Source of the DNA: Ochrobactrum chromiisoli
Lineage (GTDB): Bacteria; Pseudomonadota; Alphaproteobacteria; Rhizobiales; Rhizobiaceae
Assembly: GCF_026241335.1 (NCBI RefSeq)
Contig: NZ_JAPHAV010000001.1
Span: forward strand, 1 to 64,000
DNA length: 64,000 bases
Reading direction: 5' to 3'
The position numbers and the translations under genes are program-made. Under the pieces are notes generated by a model that did not search any database, had not been told where the DNA came from, and was given only the letters and a program-made list of their open reading frames with translations. Shown here one piece after another: positions 55,147 to 64,000 of the stretch (positions are counted from its first letter, which is position 1; every line of letters begins with the position of its first letter).

Positions 55147-56448
55147 CTACTGAACAGATTCGCCGTGCAACGCGATATCAAGGCCTTCCATTTCAGCCTG
55201 CTTGCTCGGGCGCAGACCCATCACGGCTTTGATCACATAAAGGATGATTGCGGTTGCGATCGCCGTGTAGACAACGGTGATGGCAGCGCCGAAGAACTGC
55301 TTGCCCATGGTTGCCCCTTCACCTGCCGCATTGATCGTAACATCGGCAAAGAAACCAGTGAGGATCGCACCGACAAAACCGCCAACACCATGAACGCCAA
55401 AGGCATCGAGCGAATCGTCATAACCAAGCGCGTGCTTGATCTTTACGGCTGCGATGTAGCAGACAGCACCCGCAATGACGCCGATGATCAATGCGCCCGT
55501 TGGGTCAACAAAGCCCGCAGCAGGCGTTACGGCAACAAGACCGGCAACCGCACCCGAAATAATGCCGAGAACGCTTGGCTTGCCCGAAATCGCCCATTCG
55601 ATGAACATCCAGGCAAGAGCCGCACCAGCGGTTGCAACCTGCGTGTTGAGCATGGCAACGGCAGCCAGTGCGTTTGCACCCAGAGCCGAACCTGCATTGA
55701 AGCCAAACCAGCCCACCCACAGAAGGGCTGCACCAACAACCGAGAGAACGAGATTGTGTGGTGCCATATTGACGTGGCCGTAGCCATCGCGCTTGCCAAT
55801 GATGAGCGCTGCAACCAGACCGGCAACACCGGCATTGATGTGAACAACCGTGCCACCGGCAAAATCAAGAACGCCGTCAGAGCCAAGGAAGCCGCCGCCC
55901 CAGACCCAATGTGCAACCGGCACATAGACGATGAACAGCCACAGAACCATGAAGACCAGCATCGAGGAGAACTTCATGCGTTCGGCAAACGAGCCGGCGA
56001 TAAGGGCGGGTGTGATAACCGCAAAGGTCATCTGGAAGACGATGAAGAGATATTCCGGGATCGTCCCGGTGAGCGAATCCATCGTGACGCCCTTCAGAAA
56101 TGCCTTATCGAAGCCGCCGATATAAGCATTCATCGAACCGCCATCGGTGAAGGCGAGCGAATAGCCGAAGAACATCCACAACACCGACATAAGGCAGGTA
56201 ATGGCAAAGCTCTGCATAACTGTCGAAAGTACGTTCTTCTTGCGCACCATGCCGCCGTAAAACAGCGCAAGACCGGGAATTGTCATCATCAACACAAGCG
56301 CGGTTGAAGTCAGCATCCAGGCAGTATCGCCAGTATCAAGAGTTGGTGTCGGCTGGGATGCGTCCTGTGCCAGCGCAGTCCCTGCAAGAACGAGCAGCAT
56401 AGGCAAGGTGGCTAAAGCCGTTTGCTTGAATCTTCCTGTTATCAGCAT
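55147..56448 (-). CDS. amtB: ammonium transporter
   Basis: 433 residues from ATG 56448 (GGAG upstream); the first 27 residues are a signal-peptide-like helix ([17 protein letters not shown]), as in other Amt proteins, followed by 11 membrane helices. [20 protein letters not shown], then [17 protein letters not shown] and the pore histidines (in VVHINAG and [13 protein letters not shown]) are present. Imports ammonium under nitrogen limitation. A sigma-54 type promoter lies 68 bp upstream. Unusually, no glnK gene is next to it; tesB is upstream instead. Confidence 0.95.
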   Translation of the reverse strand: MLITGRFKQTALATLPMLLVLAGTALAQDASQPTPTLDTGDTAWMLTSTALVLMMTIPGLALFYGGMVRKKNVLSTVMQSFAITCLMSVLWMFFGYSLAFTDGGSMNAYIGGFDKAFLKGVTMDSLTGTIPEYLFIVFQMTFAVITPALIAGSFAERMKFSSMLVFMVLWLFIVYVPVAHWVWGGGFLGSDGVLDFAGGTVVHINAGVAGLVAALIIGKRDGYGHVNMAPHNLVLSVVGAALLWVGWFGFNAGSALGANALAAVAMLNTQVATAGAALAWMFIEWAISGKPSVLGIISGAVAGLVAVTPAAGFVDPTGALIIGVIAGAVCYIAAVKIKHALGYDDSLDAFGVHGVGGFVGAILTGFFADVTINAAGEGATMGKQFFGAAITVVYTAIATAIILYVIKAVMGLRPSKQAEMEGLDIALHGESVQ

Positions 56449-56515
56449 CGAATATCTCCGTCGAATGGCGGCTTCAAACGCGTCTGCGCTGAAAAGACCG
56501 GTTCGAACTGAGAGA

Positions 56516-56531
56516 AACAAAAATCATGCCA
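56516..56531 (-). promoter_or_regulatory. sigma-54 (RpoN) type promoter of amtB
   Basis: On the minus strand TGGCATGATTTTTGTT fits TGGCAYG-N4-TTGCW with one change (C to T in the GC dinucleotide). It lies 68-83 bp upstream of the amtB start, right for NtrC-controlled ammonium transport genes. I saw no full NtrC site by eye. Confidence 0.7.
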
Positions 56532-56695
56532 GTTGCGCGCGACAACCCAAAGAAAATGCAATTTTTCTCATATTCCAAACGCAGTATCTGGCAAGATCAC
56601 GGTGGAGAGTGGCACATTTCCGCCCCGAAACAGGGCTTTTCGACCCTCGCGTGAAACGCAGACGCGCCTGAAATTTCTGTCAGAAAAAAGAAGAC

Positions 56696-56722
56696 GTGGT
56701 TTTTCTACGTGAGAAAAACCAC
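56696..56722 (-). terminator. hairpin terminator of tesB
   Basis: GTGGTTTTTC (56696-56705) and GAAAAACCAC (56713-56722) are perfect inverted copies around a 7-nt loop. On the minus strand, TCTTCTTTTTTC follows. It lies about 105 bp after the tesB stop. Confidence 0.7.
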
Positions 56723-56826
56723 TCTAAGTGATTCATTGGATTCAGCTTTTGCAGCCGATGCCCATTTTCACCCAATCAACATTGATTAAAAATTAAACAC
56801 CAGCGACGATGATGATTAAAATATCA

Positions 56827-57738
56827 TCATTTGTCTTTTTCATGCACACGAATAAGGCCTTCCTGCGCGACTGACGCAATCAGCACACCGTCCGGCGTAT
56901 AAAGCGCGCCACGGTTCAGCCCACGTGCACCGGACGCACTCGGTGTGTCCTGTGTGTAAAGAAGCCAGTCATCGAGCCGGCTTGGGCGATGAAACCACAT
57001 GGCGTGATCAAGGCTTGCCACCTGCAAGTCGCGATCGAAAATCGTGCGCCCGTGCGGATGCAACGATGTATCCAGCAAAGTCATATCCGAAAGATAGGCG
57101 AGAATAGCGGCCTGTAGCGCACGTTCATCCGGCACGATACCACGTGCCCGCACCCAGACATGCTGGCTTGGTGGCAGTTTTTCGCGCGAAAAATAATGTT
57201 TGAGTGACACCGGCTTGATCTCAATGGGGCGCTCCTGCTCCCAATATTTGCGCACGCCTGCCGGTGCCAGATGCAAATACTCTTCCTTAAGATCATGATC
57301 GCCCATCAATTGTTCCGGCATGGGAAGCCCCTCGGGCATATTGATCTGGTGCTCCAGACCATTTTCATCAATCTGGAACGATGCTGAGAGCGTAAAAATC
57401 GCCTTGCCGTGCTGCTTTGCCAACACGCGGCGCGTGTTGAAGCTTGACCCGTCGCGGATGCGATCCACCTCATAAATGATCGGGATAGCCGGATCGCCCG
57501 GCCGCACAAAATAGCCATGCAGCGAATGAACATGCCGTTCGGGGTCGACGGTGCGCTGCGCTGCGATCAGCGCCTGCCCGATCACCTGCCCGCCAAAAAC
57601 GCGCTGCCAGCCCACCTGCGGGCTGTTGCCGCGGAAAAGATCCATTTCAAGCGTTTCAAGATCAAGCGTGTCGAGGAGCTGCTGCATGGCAGCAGTCTGC
57701 TCAGCCTTCAATAGATCGGTCTTTTCGTTATTCGACAT
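56827..57738 (-). CDS. tesB: acyl-CoA thioesterase II
   Basis: Hydrolyses medium- and long-chain acyl-CoA; double hot-dog fold, 303 residues. QVGWQRVFGGQVIGQALIAAQRTV and HVHSLHGYFVRPGDPAIPIIYEVDRIRDGSSFNTRRV belong to the first hot-dog; LDHAMWFHRPSRLDDWLLYTQDTPSASGARGL with the catalytic Asp belongs to the second. It is on the same strand as amtB but separated from it by a terminator and a promoter. Divergent from the UbiH-type gene. Confidence 0.94.
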   Translation of the reverse strand: MSNNEKTDLLKAEQTAAMQQLLDTLDLETLEMDLFRGNSPQVGWQRVFGGQVIGQALIAAQRTVDPERHVHSLHGYFVRPGDPAIPIIYEVDRIRDGSSFNTRRVLAKQHGKAIFTLSASFQIDENGLEHQINMPEGLPMPEQLMGDHDLKEEYLHLAPAGVRKYWEQERPIEIKPVSLKHYFSREKLPPSQHVWVRARGIVPDERALQAAILAYLSDMTLLDTSLHPHGRTIFDRDLQVASLDHAMWFHRPSRLDDWLLYTQDTPSASGARGLNRGALYTPDGVLIASVAQEGLIRVHEKDK

Positions 57739-57888
57739 GGACAGCCTGTCTCCTGGAACCTTATATAGACGATATATTTTGTTGAACTGTTTGGGCCTGC
57801 ATAGACGAAACTGTCAAGTTCCTGTGTCCTGTTGCAGCCTGTTATGTTCATCGAAGAGCGCTCTGAAGATATCCGAAAGGAAGAGGCA

Positions 57889-59133
57889 ATGGCTGCGGCA
57901 AGCAAGCAGAAAACCACGGAAAAAAGCGATCTGGTAATCGCAGGCGGCGGCTATGTCGGCCTCGTTACTGCCGTGGCGGTCAAGGCAGCGGCTCCGCATC
58001 TTTCTGTTGCCGTCATTGACGGCGCCCCGGTGGGCGCATGGAAGAAGGACCCACGGGCATCCTCCATTGCAGCGGCGGCTTCGCGCATGCTCGATAAACT
58101 CGGCTGCTGGCAGGAGATCGTTGCCGACGCGCAGCCGATCACTGAAATGGTCATCACTGATTCCCGCACCTCCGATCCTGTGCGCCCGGTCTTTCTAACC
58201 TTTTCAGGCGATGTGAACCCCGGCGAACCTTTCGCACACATGGTTGAAAACCGCGTGCTCAACACTGCGCTGCACAAAAAGGCACACGAACTCGGCATCA
58301 CCTTCATTGAGGGCATGAGTGTCGAGACGTTTAAAACCAGCCCTAAATCCGTCACCGTCACGCTGGCCAATGGTGAAACACTCATCACACGTCTGTTGAT
58401 TGCCGCGGATGGCGCAAAATCGCGCCTGCGTGACATTGCTGGCATCAAGACAGTGAACTGGGACTATGACCAATCAGGCATTGTCTGCAATGTTAAGCAT
58501 GAGCGTCCGCATGGTGGCCGCGCGGATGAACATTTCCTGCCTGCCGGCCCCTTTGCCATCCTGCCACTCAAAGGCAATCGCAGTTCGCTCGTGTGGACAG
58601 AACGCAGAGCTGATGCCGAACGTCTGGTCCGCGAAGATGATTTCATCTTTGATGCCGAGCTTGAGCAGCGTTTTGGACACCGTCTTGGCGCGCTGCACGT
58701 TGAAGGCCCTCGCCGTGCTTTCCCGCTTGGCCTGACACTGGCCCGCGAATTTGTGAAGCCACGCTTTGCGCTTGTGGGCGATGCAGCCCACCGTATCCAC
58801 CCGATTGCCGGCCAGGGCCTCAATCTCGGCTTCCGTGATGCAGCAGCCATTGCCCAAGTTATCGTTGAAACAGACCGCCTCGGCCTCGACATCGGCTCCT
58901 TTGCAGCGCTTGAGCGCTATCAGGCTTGGCGTCGTTTCGACACCGTGCAGATGGGCGTCACAACCGACGTGCTGACAAAATTGTTCTCCAACGACAATCC
59001 CGCAGTCCGGACCATCCGCGACATCGGACTGGGCCTTGTGGACCGCGTACCAAGCCTCAAATCCTTCTTCATCAAGCAGGCAGCCGGTCTTTCGGGCGAA
59101 ACGCCGCGCCTATTGCAAGGCGAGGCGATTTAA
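57889..59133 (+). CDS. UbiH/UbiF/COQ6-family FAD-dependent hydroxylase
   Basis: Ring hydroxylase of ubiquinone synthesis by family. 414 residues from ATG 57889, chosen for AAAGGAAGAGG upstream. The FAD-binding GGGYVGLVTAVAV loop is near residue 17; the DG-motif region is ADGAKSRLRDIAG; and FALVGDAAHRIHPIAGQGLNLGFRDAAAI is the C-terminal signature. Which ring position it hydroxylates cannot be told, since alphaproteobacteria use fewer, broader enzymes (UbiL, UbiM types). Good candidate for quinone supply to the nearby succinate dehydrogenase. Confidence 0.9.
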   Translation: MAAASKQKTTEKSDLVIAGGGYVGLVTAVAVKAAAPHLSVAVIDGAPVGAWKKDPRASSIAAAASRMLDKLGCWQEIVADAQPITEMVITDSRTSDPVRPVFLTFSGDVNPGEPFAHMVENRVLNTALHKKAHELGITFIEGMSVETFKTSPKSVTVTLANGETLITRLLIAADGAKSRLRDIAGIKTVNWDYDQSGIVCNVKHERPHGGRADEHFLPAGPFAILPLKGNRSSLVWTERRADAERLVREDDFIFDAELEQRFGHRLGALHVEGPRRAFPLGLTLAREFVKPRFALVGDAAHRIHPIAGQGLNLGFRDAAAIAQVIVETDRLGLDIGSFAALERYQAWRRFDTVQMGVTTDVLTKLFSNDNPAVRTIRDIGLGLVDRVPSLKSFFIKQAAGLSGETPRLLQGEAI

Positions 59134-59195
59134 TCTGGAAGCTTGGGGAGGCTGCCCTATCTGGTGGTTAGAAACCAATCAAGAGGAGCTTCCCA

Positions 59196-59633
59196 ATGGA
59201 CAGAAAAGCAACCGCAGTCTGGAAAGGCACACTCAAGGAAGGCAAAGGCACGCTCAACACGCAGAGCGGCGCGCTCAAAGACCTTCCTTATGATTTCAAG
59301 GCGCGCTTTGAAGATGAAAGCGGACGCGCAGGCACAAATCCCGAAGAGCTTCTGGGGGCGGCGCACGCCGGCTGCCTCGCCATGCAGCTTTCAGCACTTC
59401 TGACAGAGCACGGCACACCACCGGAAAAGCTTGAAGCAACAGCGGCTATAAGCGTTGGACCGGCTTCAGGTGGTGGCTTTGCAATCAGCAAGAGCGCAAT
59501 CACGCTTACAGCCACAATCCCTGGCATTGAAGAAGCTGATTTTGCGGCGCTGGCAAAAAAGGCGAAGGAATCCTGCCCCTTGTCAAAAGCACTGGGTGCC
59601 ATTGAAGTGACACTGGACGCCAAGCTGGTTTAA
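59196..59633 (+). CDS. OsmC-family hydroperoxide reductase
   Basis: Thiol peroxidase of organic hydroperoxides, OsmC subfamily, 145 residues. Active cysteines are in AAHAGCLAMQLSALL (near residue 60) and KESCPLSKAL (near 128), and the Arg in ARFEDESGRAGTNPEELLG helps activate the first Cys. AAGAGGAG precedes the ATG. It is followed by a repeat copy and a terminator. Confidence 0.93.
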   Translation: MDRKATAVWKGTLKEGKGTLNTQSGALKDLPYDFKARFEDESGRAGTNPEELLGAAHAGCLAMQLSALLTEHGTPPEKLEATAAISVGPASGGGFAISKSAITLTATIPGIEEADFAALAKKAKESCPLSKALGAIEVTLDAKLV

Positions 59634-59681
59634 AGCGTATCCCGAGAAGTGTGAAACGGATTTCGGACAAAGATGCTCGTT
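59633..59681. repeat. dispersed intergenic repeat, copy F
   Basis: AAGCGTATCCCGAGAAGTGT, then GAAACGGATTTCGGACAAAGATGC, is a degenerate member of the repeat family: same order of GTCCC-like, AAGTG, GAACCGG-like and CGGGAC-like blocks. It directly follows the osmC stop. Confidence 0.45.
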
Positions 59682-59730
59682 AAAATAAATAATGCGAGCG
59701 CCCATCTCACGCGAGCTGGCAGATAATCGA

Positions 59731-59755
59731 AAGGCGGGCATGGCCCGCCTTTTTC
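59731..59755 (+). terminator. rho-independent terminator of osmC
   Basis: AGGCGGGC (59732-59739) and GCCCGCCT (59743-59750) pair around ATG, then TTTT. It touches the stop of the convergent VOC gene (59754). Confidence 0.9.
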
Positions 59756-60125
59756 ATTCGGGAAGATGACAGACCGCTTCGATATTATGCCCGTCAGGAT
59801 CAAGCACGAAGGCTGCATAATAATCGGGATGATAATGCTCGCGGATTCCCGGTTTGCCATTGTCACGCCCACCCGCAGCCATGGCAGCCTCATAAAAGCG
59901 ATCAACCTCCGAGCGGGTGCCTGCCGAAAAAGCCACATGCAAAACGCCTTCGAGTTTTGCGCCCTTCTGCTTGCCGATCCAGAATTCCGGCTTGCCATTG
60001 CGGCCATAGCCGACCCAGTCACCAAACTCCATCGCCCGCGTGATGCCGAGTGGCGCCAACGCAGCGTCATAGAAAGCGCTGGACTTTGGCATGCTGGAAA
60101 TATTGAAACCGATATGATCAAGCAT
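59754..60125 (-). CDS. VOC-family (glyoxalase-like) protein
   Basis: 123 residues, one vicinal-oxygen-chelate unit. MLDHIGFNISSMPKSSAFYDAALAPLGI at the start, with a His metal ligand, then EFWIGKQKGAKLEGVLHVAFSA and YAAFVLDPDGHNIEAVCH with a late Glu ligand, is the usual two-half-module pattern. The substrate is not known; members include glyoxalase I, dioxygenases and antibiotic-binding proteins. Convergent with osmC. Confidence 0.9.
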   Translation of the reverse strand: MLDHIGFNISSMPKSSAFYDAALAPLGITRAMEFGDWVGYGRNGKPEFWIGKQKGAKLEGVLHVAFSAGTRSEVDRFYEAAMAAGGRDNGKPGIREHYHPDYYAAFVLDPDGHNIEAVCHLPE

Positions 60126-60219
60126 GATGCCCCCCTGAAGCAGCGTTAAGTTTCTGCTTTCAGATCAGATATGGCCAGCACGGAAAAATCAAGCCTCCGC
60201 CATTATTTTGGCAAAAGAA

Positions 60220-60240
60220 AAGGGAGGCAGAGCCTCCCTT
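60220..60240 (-). terminator. rho-independent terminator of sdhCDAB
   Basis: AAGGGAGGC (60220-60228) and GCCTCCCTT (60232-60240) pair around AGA. On the minus strand TTTTCTTTTGCC follows, 22 nt after the sdhB stop. Confidence 0.9.
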
Positions 60241-60262
60241 CTATCGATTATGAAAACACGTT

Positions 60263-61042
60263 CTACACGCGGCGCTCGACCATCATCTTCTTGATTTCGG
60301 CAATCGCCTTGGCAGGGTTGAGACCCTTCGGGCAGGTCTGCGCGCAGTTCATGATGGTGTGGCAGCGATAGAGGCGGAACGGATCTTCGAGATTGTCGAG
60401 ACGTTCGCCCTTGGCTTCGTCGCGACTGTCGATCAGCCAGCGATAGGCCTGAAGCAGCACAGCCGGTCCAAGGTAACGATCGCCATTCCACCAATAGCTT
60501 GGGCACGAGGTCGAGCAGCAAGCGCAGAGAATGCATTCGTAAAGACCATCGAGCTTCTGACGATCTTCGTGGCTCTGCAGCCATTCCTTCTGCGGCTCCG
60601 GCGATACCGTCTTGAGCCAAGGCTCAATCGAACGGTGCTGGGCGTAGAAGTTGCTCAAATCCGGCACCAGATCCTTCACCACCGGCATATGCGGCAGCGG
60701 ATAAACCTTGATGGAGCCCTTGATCTCATCCATGCCCTTCGTACAGGCAAGCGTGTTGGCACCATCAATGTTCATGGCGCAGGACCCGCAAATGCCTTCA
60801 CGGCACGAACGGCGCAGCGTCAGCGTCGGGTCAATCTTGTTCTTGATATAAAGAAGACCGTCGAGCACCATCGGGCCGCAATCGTCACGATCGACATAAT
60901 ACGTGTCGATGCTTGGATTTGCGTCGTCATCCGGCGACCAGCGATAAATGCGGAACTCCGTGACATTCTTGGCACCATCTGGACGCGGCCAGGTCTTGCC
61001 TTCCTGCATGCGGGAGTTCTTGGGAAGTGCGAGTTCAACCAT
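60263..61042 (-). CDS. sdhB: succinate dehydrogenase iron-sulfur subunit
   Basis: Electron-transfer subunit of complex II, 259 residues. [2Fe-2S] cluster cysteines are in [13 protein letters not shown] and NTLACTKGM; [4Fe-4S] and [3Fe-4S] ligands are in [15 protein letters not shown] and [17 protein letters not shown]. The N-terminus ([20 protein letters not shown]) is normal for alphaproteobacteria and mitochondria. GAGGGA precedes the ATG. It is 15 bp after sdhA. Last gene of sdhCDAB. Confidence 0.97.
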   Translation of the reverse strand: MVELALPKNSRMQEGKTWPRPDGAKNVTEFRIYRWSPDDDANPSIDTYYVDRDDCGPMVLDGLLYIKNKIDPTLTLRRSCREGICGSCAMNIDGANTLACTKGMDEIKGSIKVYPLPHMPVVKDLVPDLSNFYAQHRSIEPWLKTVSPEPQKEWLQSHEDRQKLDGLYECILCACCSTSCPSYWWNGDRYLGPAVLLQAYRWLIDSRDEAKGERLDNLEDPFRLYRCHTIMNCAQTCPKGLNPAKAIAEIKKMMVERRV

Positions 61043-61057
61043 TGCTCATTCCCTCGA

Positions 61058-62902
61058 TCAGTAAACGCGCTTCTTGGGCGCAATCTTGGCCAGATTGATG
61101 CCGCCTTCTTCCTCGGTCGTCAGCGGATCGAGATGAACTGGACGGTAATCAAGCTTCACTTCGCCATTTGGCGACAGCCAGGAAAGGGTGTGTTTACGCC
61201 ATTCGGCATCGTTACGGTCCGGGAAATCCTCATGCGCATGCGCACCGCGGCTTTCTTGACGGGCTTCAGCCGAAACGACTGTCACCATCGCGTTTGCCAT
61301 CAGATTTTCCAGTTCCAGCGTTTCAACCAGATCCGAATTCCAGATCATCGAACGGTCACTGACCTTAACGTCAGGCAGTTCTTTCCAGATTGCGGACATA
61401 CGCTCGACGCCTTGCTTGAGCGATTCAGAAGTCCGGAAAACGGCTGCATCTTCCTGCATGGTGCGCTGCATTTTTTCGCGCAGTTCTGCGGTCGGTGTCG
61501 AGCCGTTGGCATAACGCAGGCGATGGAAGCGATCCATGATCTTATCGACGGCTGCTTCGTTGATGTCAGGAATCTTCGCAGCGCGGTCGATCACTTCGCC
61601 AGCGCGAATTGCAGCCGCACGGCCAAACACAACAAGGTCAATCAGCGAGTTGGAGCCAAGACGGTTGGCACCATGCACGGATGCGCAACCTGCTTCACCC
61701 ACAGCCATCAGGCCCGGCTGAACGCGGTCAGGATCTTCTTGCGTCGGGTTCAGCACTTCGCCCCAATAATTGGTTGGAATGCCGCCCATATTATAGTGCA
61801 CGGTTGGCAGAACCGGGATCGGTTCCTTGGTCACATCAACGCCTGCGAAAATCTTGGCCGACTCGGAAATACCCGGCAGGCGTTCATGCAGAACAGCCGG
61901 ATCAAGATGGTCGAGATGCAGGTAGATGTGGTCCTTGTTCTTGCCAACGCCGCGACCAGCGCGGATTTCCATGGTCATGCAGCGCGAAACAACGTCACGC
62001 GAGGCCAGATCCTTGGCGGAAGGCGCATAACGCTCCATGAAGCGCTCGCCTTCGGAATTAACGAGATAGCCGCCTTCGCCGCGTGCGCCTTCCGTAATCA
62101 GGCAGCCCGCGCCGTAAATGCCGGTTGGGTGGAACTGAACGAATTCCATGTCCTGGAGCGGAAGCCCCGCACGCGCCGCCATGCCGCCGCCGTCGCCGGT
62201 GCAGGTATGCGCCGAAGTCGCCGAGAAATAGGAACGACCATAACCACCCGTCGCCAGAACCACCATTTTGGCAGAAAAGCGATGGATCGTCCCATCATCA
62301 AGGTTCCACGCAACAACGCCGGTGCAAACACCATCAGTCATGATGAGATCAAGCGCGAAATATTCAATGAAGAACTGCGCGTTGTTTTTCAGCGACTGGC
62401 CGTAAAGCGTATGCAGGATCGCATGACCGGTACGGTCAGCGGCCGCACACGTGCGCTGTACTGGTGGACCATCACCAAAATTCTGCATGTGGCCGCCGAA
62501 TGGGCGCTGATAGATTTTGCCTTCTTCGGTACGCGAGAACGGAACGCCGTAATGTTCCAGCTCATAAACCGCAGCCGGTGCTTCACGCGCCAGATATTCC
62601 ATAGCGTCCGTATCGCCCAGCCAGTCCGACCCCTTGACGGTGTCGTACATATGCCACTGCCAGCTATCCGGCCCCATATTTTTCAGCGAAGCGGCAATGC
62701 CGCCCTGCGCTGCAACCGTGTGCGAACGCGTTGGGAACACTTTGGTGATACAGGCGGTCTTAAAACCCTGTTCGGCCATACCGAGCGTTGCACGCAGGCC
62801 AGCACCGCCAGCGCCAACGACAACAACGTCGAATTTGTGATCGATGAACGTATAGTTCTTTTCGCCCGCAGCATTGGCTGCATTGTTTTGTGCACTAGCC
62901 AT
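61058..62902 (-). CDS. sdhA: succinate dehydrogenase flavoprotein subunit
   Basis: Oxidises succinate to fumarate; covalent FAD. 614 residues. The FAD dinucleotide loop is [15 protein letters not shown]; the FAD-linking His is in [17 protein letters not shown]; active-site residues lie in [23 protein letters not shown] and [24 protein letters not shown] precedes the ATG. It lies between sdhD (7-bp gap) and sdhB. Confidence 0.98.
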   Translation of the reverse strand: MASAQNNAANAAGEKNYTFIDHKFDVVVVGAGGAGLRATLGMAEQGFKTACITKVFPTRSHTVAAQGGIAASLKNMGPDSWQWHMYDTVKGSDWLGDTDAMEYLAREAPAAVYELEHYGVPFSRTEEGKIYQRPFGGHMQNFGDGPPVQRTCAAADRTGHAILHTLYGQSLKNNAQFFIEYFALDLIMTDGVCTGVVAWNLDDGTIHRFSAKMVVLATGGYGRSYFSATSAHTCTGDGGGMAARAGLPLQDMEFVQFHPTGIYGAGCLITEGARGEGGYLVNSEGERFMERYAPSAKDLASRDVVSRCMTMEIRAGRGVGKNKDHIYLHLDHLDPAVLHERLPGISESAKIFAGVDVTKEPIPVLPTVHYNMGGIPTNYWGEVLNPTQEDPDRVQPGLMAVGEAGCASVHGANRLGSNSLIDLVVFGRAAAIRAGEVIDRAAKIPDINEAAVDKIMDRFHRLRYANGSTPTAELREKMQRTMQEDAAVFRTSESLKQGVERMSAIWKELPDVKVSDRSMIWNSDLVETLELENLMANAMVTVVSAEARQESRGAHAHEDFPDRNDAEWRKHTLSWLSPNGEVKLDYRPVHLDPLTTEEEGGINLAKIAPKKRVY

Positions 62903-62909
62903 CGGGCTA

Positions 62910-63293
62910 TCAACCTCCGAAGCTCAGCTTGAGGATCGCATAAACGCAAGCCACGCCCACAACCACCGTGAAAAAGGTGTTGAGCATGACGAGCAGGACC
63001 TTCATGCCTTCGCCGTGAATGTAATCTTCAATAATAACCTGCATGCCAAGACGCATGTGATAGACGCCGGTCAGCACGAACAGCGCCATCACCAGAGCGG
63101 TGAACGGATGCGCCAAAGCGGCCTTTACTTCGGCATAGCTTGCGCCGTGAAGCGAAATAACCAGACCGATGAAAAACAGAACGAGCGGCACGAGTGCGAC
63201 AGCACTCATGCGCTGAAACCAGAAATGGCCGGTGCCTTCCTTGGCCGAGCCAAGTCCACGAACCTTGCCGAGAGGCGTACGCATATCGTTCAT
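62910..63293 (-). CDS. sdhD: succinate dehydrogenase hydrophobic membrane anchor subunit
   Basis: 127 residues from ATG 63293 (AAAGGAG upstream). Three membrane helices (about 27-48, 58-80, 95-120). [20 protein letters not shown] and [19 protein letters not shown] with the heme/quinone-side His and D-Y are the SdhD marks. Anchors the catalytic subunits and helps bind heme b and ubiquinone. Confidence 0.94.
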   Translation of the reverse strand: MNDMRTPLGKVRGLGSAKEGTGHFWFQRMSAVALVPLVLFFIGLVISLHGASYAEVKAALAHPFTALVMALFVLTGVYHMRLGMQVIIEDYIHGEGMKVLLVMLNTFFTVVVGVACVYAILKLSFGG

Positions 63294-63306
63294 GTCAGAA
63301 CTCCTT

Positions 63307-63705
63307 TCAGCGCACTGCAAAAGCAACAACCCAGACAAGGATCGTTGCAGGCAGCGAGAAGGCCAGCGTCAGCCATGCAATCTTGCTGGCTGTGTGCTTT
63401 TCAAGACCGGCACCCATGTCCCAGATGAAATGGCGCACACCGCCGGCCAGATGGTGCAGAAGCGCCCAGGTGTAGCCAAACAGAACCAGATAGCCAAACC
63501 ACGAACTGTAGATTGCGCTTACGGTGTTGAAGGCATCTTCACCGATTGCAGCCGCAATCAGCCATGCAGCGAGGAGAAGGGTTCCGAAATAAAGGGCGCC
63601 GCCCGTGATACGATGGATGATGGACATCGTCATCGTGATCTTTGGTCGATAAATCGACAAATGCGGCGACAAAGGACGCTGACGCGTTGCGGTCGGTTGT
63701 GTCAT
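63307..63705 (-). CDS. sdhC: succinate dehydrogenase cytochrome b556 subunit
   Basis: 132 residues from ATG 63705 (MTQPTATRQRPLSPHLSIYRP), three membrane helices. RPLSPHLSIYRPKITMTMSIIHRITGG is the family N-terminal signature, and LLHHLAGGVRHFIWDMG has the heme-ligand His. First gene of sdhCDAB. The 13-bp gap to sdhD implies coupling. Confidence 0.95.
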   Translation of the reverse strand: MTQPTATRQRPLSPHLSIYRPKITMTMSIIHRITGGALYFGTLLLAAWLIAAAIGEDAFNTVSAIYSSWFGYLVLFGYTWALLHHLAGGVRHFIWDMGAGLEKHTASKIAWLTLAFSLPATILVWVVAFAVR

Positions 63706-64000
63706 GGCTCTCGTGGGCTTCCCTGACGTTTCTACCCGCCTTATCCCGCCAAACACGTTTGGCATGACAAAGCGAATGGCCGGTTCATGCAGAACCGAGT
63801 TCGATGTCGTTCACAGCACAGGAAACAGAATCTTCAATCCTGCGCCGGCACGACCCAGAAAATGTGGCTGGATCGTGTCACACGACCCTATGAGGCGCTT
63901 TCTACTGCGCTTTCACCACCACGTCAAAGACGCTTTTTCACGAAAAGACTAACAATTGGTCGCACCTCAACGACACATTCGCGTGATTCCTGAATTCAAA
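63706..64000. other. upstream region of sdhC to the window end (295 bp)
   Basis: Should hold the sdhCDAB promoter. TCGTGT-C-ACACGA (63873-63885) is a 13-bp perfect dyad about 170 bp upstream of sdhC. No convincing coding frame with a ribosome binding site is seen; the neighbouring gene begins beyond the window. Confidence 0.5.

Larger units (their letters stand above)
56449..56826. other. 378-bp region between tesB and amtB
   Basis: Holds the sigma-54 type promoter (56516-56531) and the tesB-side hairpin (56696-56722). The remainder (56540-56690 and 56725-56826) is AT-rich in part and shows no gene. No glnK-like frame is present. Confidence 0.6.

Noticed and set aside
55165-56307. 380-codon open frame opposite amtB
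   Set aside because: Begins inside amtB on the other strand and has no motif; shadow.
60359-62932. 857-codon open frame on the plus strand opposite sdhB and sdhA
   Set aside because: It is the mirror frame of two certain genes with strong codon bias, shows no domain, and crosses the sdhA-sdhB gap without a start signal.

Overview
This 64 kb window is almost wholly alphaproteobacterial core chromosome. I place it in Rhizobiales, family Brucellaceae (Ochrobactrum/Brucella group). The grounds are recognisable proteins and gene orders: hemC-hemD-mic60(COG4223)-hemY; tlpA, argH, lptM, lysA and the TIGR02302 gene; ftsE-ftsX-ydcF; sdhCDAB; tsaD-gpsA. Regulatory sites typical of alphaproteobacteria (CtrA boxes TTAA-N7-TTAA, an FNR/FixK box) and copies of a dispersed intergenic repeat agree with this. 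The genus is inferred from memory of these families, not from a search. I see no rRNA, tRNA, CRISPR array or intact prophage.

Layout. (1) 1-2.3 kb is the only clearly accessory part: the C-terminal end of an IS5-type transposase, an unknown 289-residue protein, and a P4-type tyrosine integrase broken by one missing base. (2) 2.4-9.3 kb: sulfur and acyl-CoA metabolism (a cystathionine gamma-synthase-like enzyme, a universal stress protein, cysK, hbd, etfBA) plus a very small gene behind a CtrA box. (3) 9.3-27 kb: queCDE for queuosine precursor synthesis behind a structured leader, cobalamin adenosyltransferase, transporters, then argH-lptM-lysA-TIGR02302, hpt, hisC-tyrC. (4) 27-34 kb: ChaC, YggT, ppa, plsC, ydcF-ftsX-ftsE, a small lipoprotein, aqpZ. 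(5) 34-43 kb: terB, the heme cluster on the minus strand, and the plus-strand operon tsaD-gpsA-yciI-EVE-methyltransferase. (6) 43-55 kb: a MocR regulator with a divergent EamA exporter, a nucleobase permease, an L,D-transpeptidase, a response regulator with a one-domain cyclic-nucleotide protein, ABC-F, xthA, lolA and ftsK. (7) 55-64 kb: amtB behind a sigma-54 type promoter, tesB, a UbiH-type hydroxylase, OsmC, and sdhCDAB.

How the genes connect. ETF, hbd, tesB and succinate dehydrogenase feed acyl-CoA electrons and carbon into the quinone pool and TCA cycle. The methyltransferase at 42.4 kb looks like the ETF-beta lysine methyltransferase (METTL20 type), and the EtfB at 8.2 kb carries the matching lysine-rich recognition loop. 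ftsEX and ftsK each have a perfect CtrA box, so two division and chromosome-segregation loci share a cell-cycle signal.

I did not find a new multi-gene system. The best leads are regulatory or small: the structured queCDE leader with two exclusive pairings, a terminator-like hairpin just before the ribosome binding site of the cystathionine gamma-synthase-like gene, a perfect 16-bp palindrome upstream of etfBA, the 42-codon gene with the CtrA box, and several strong unexplained inverted repeats.
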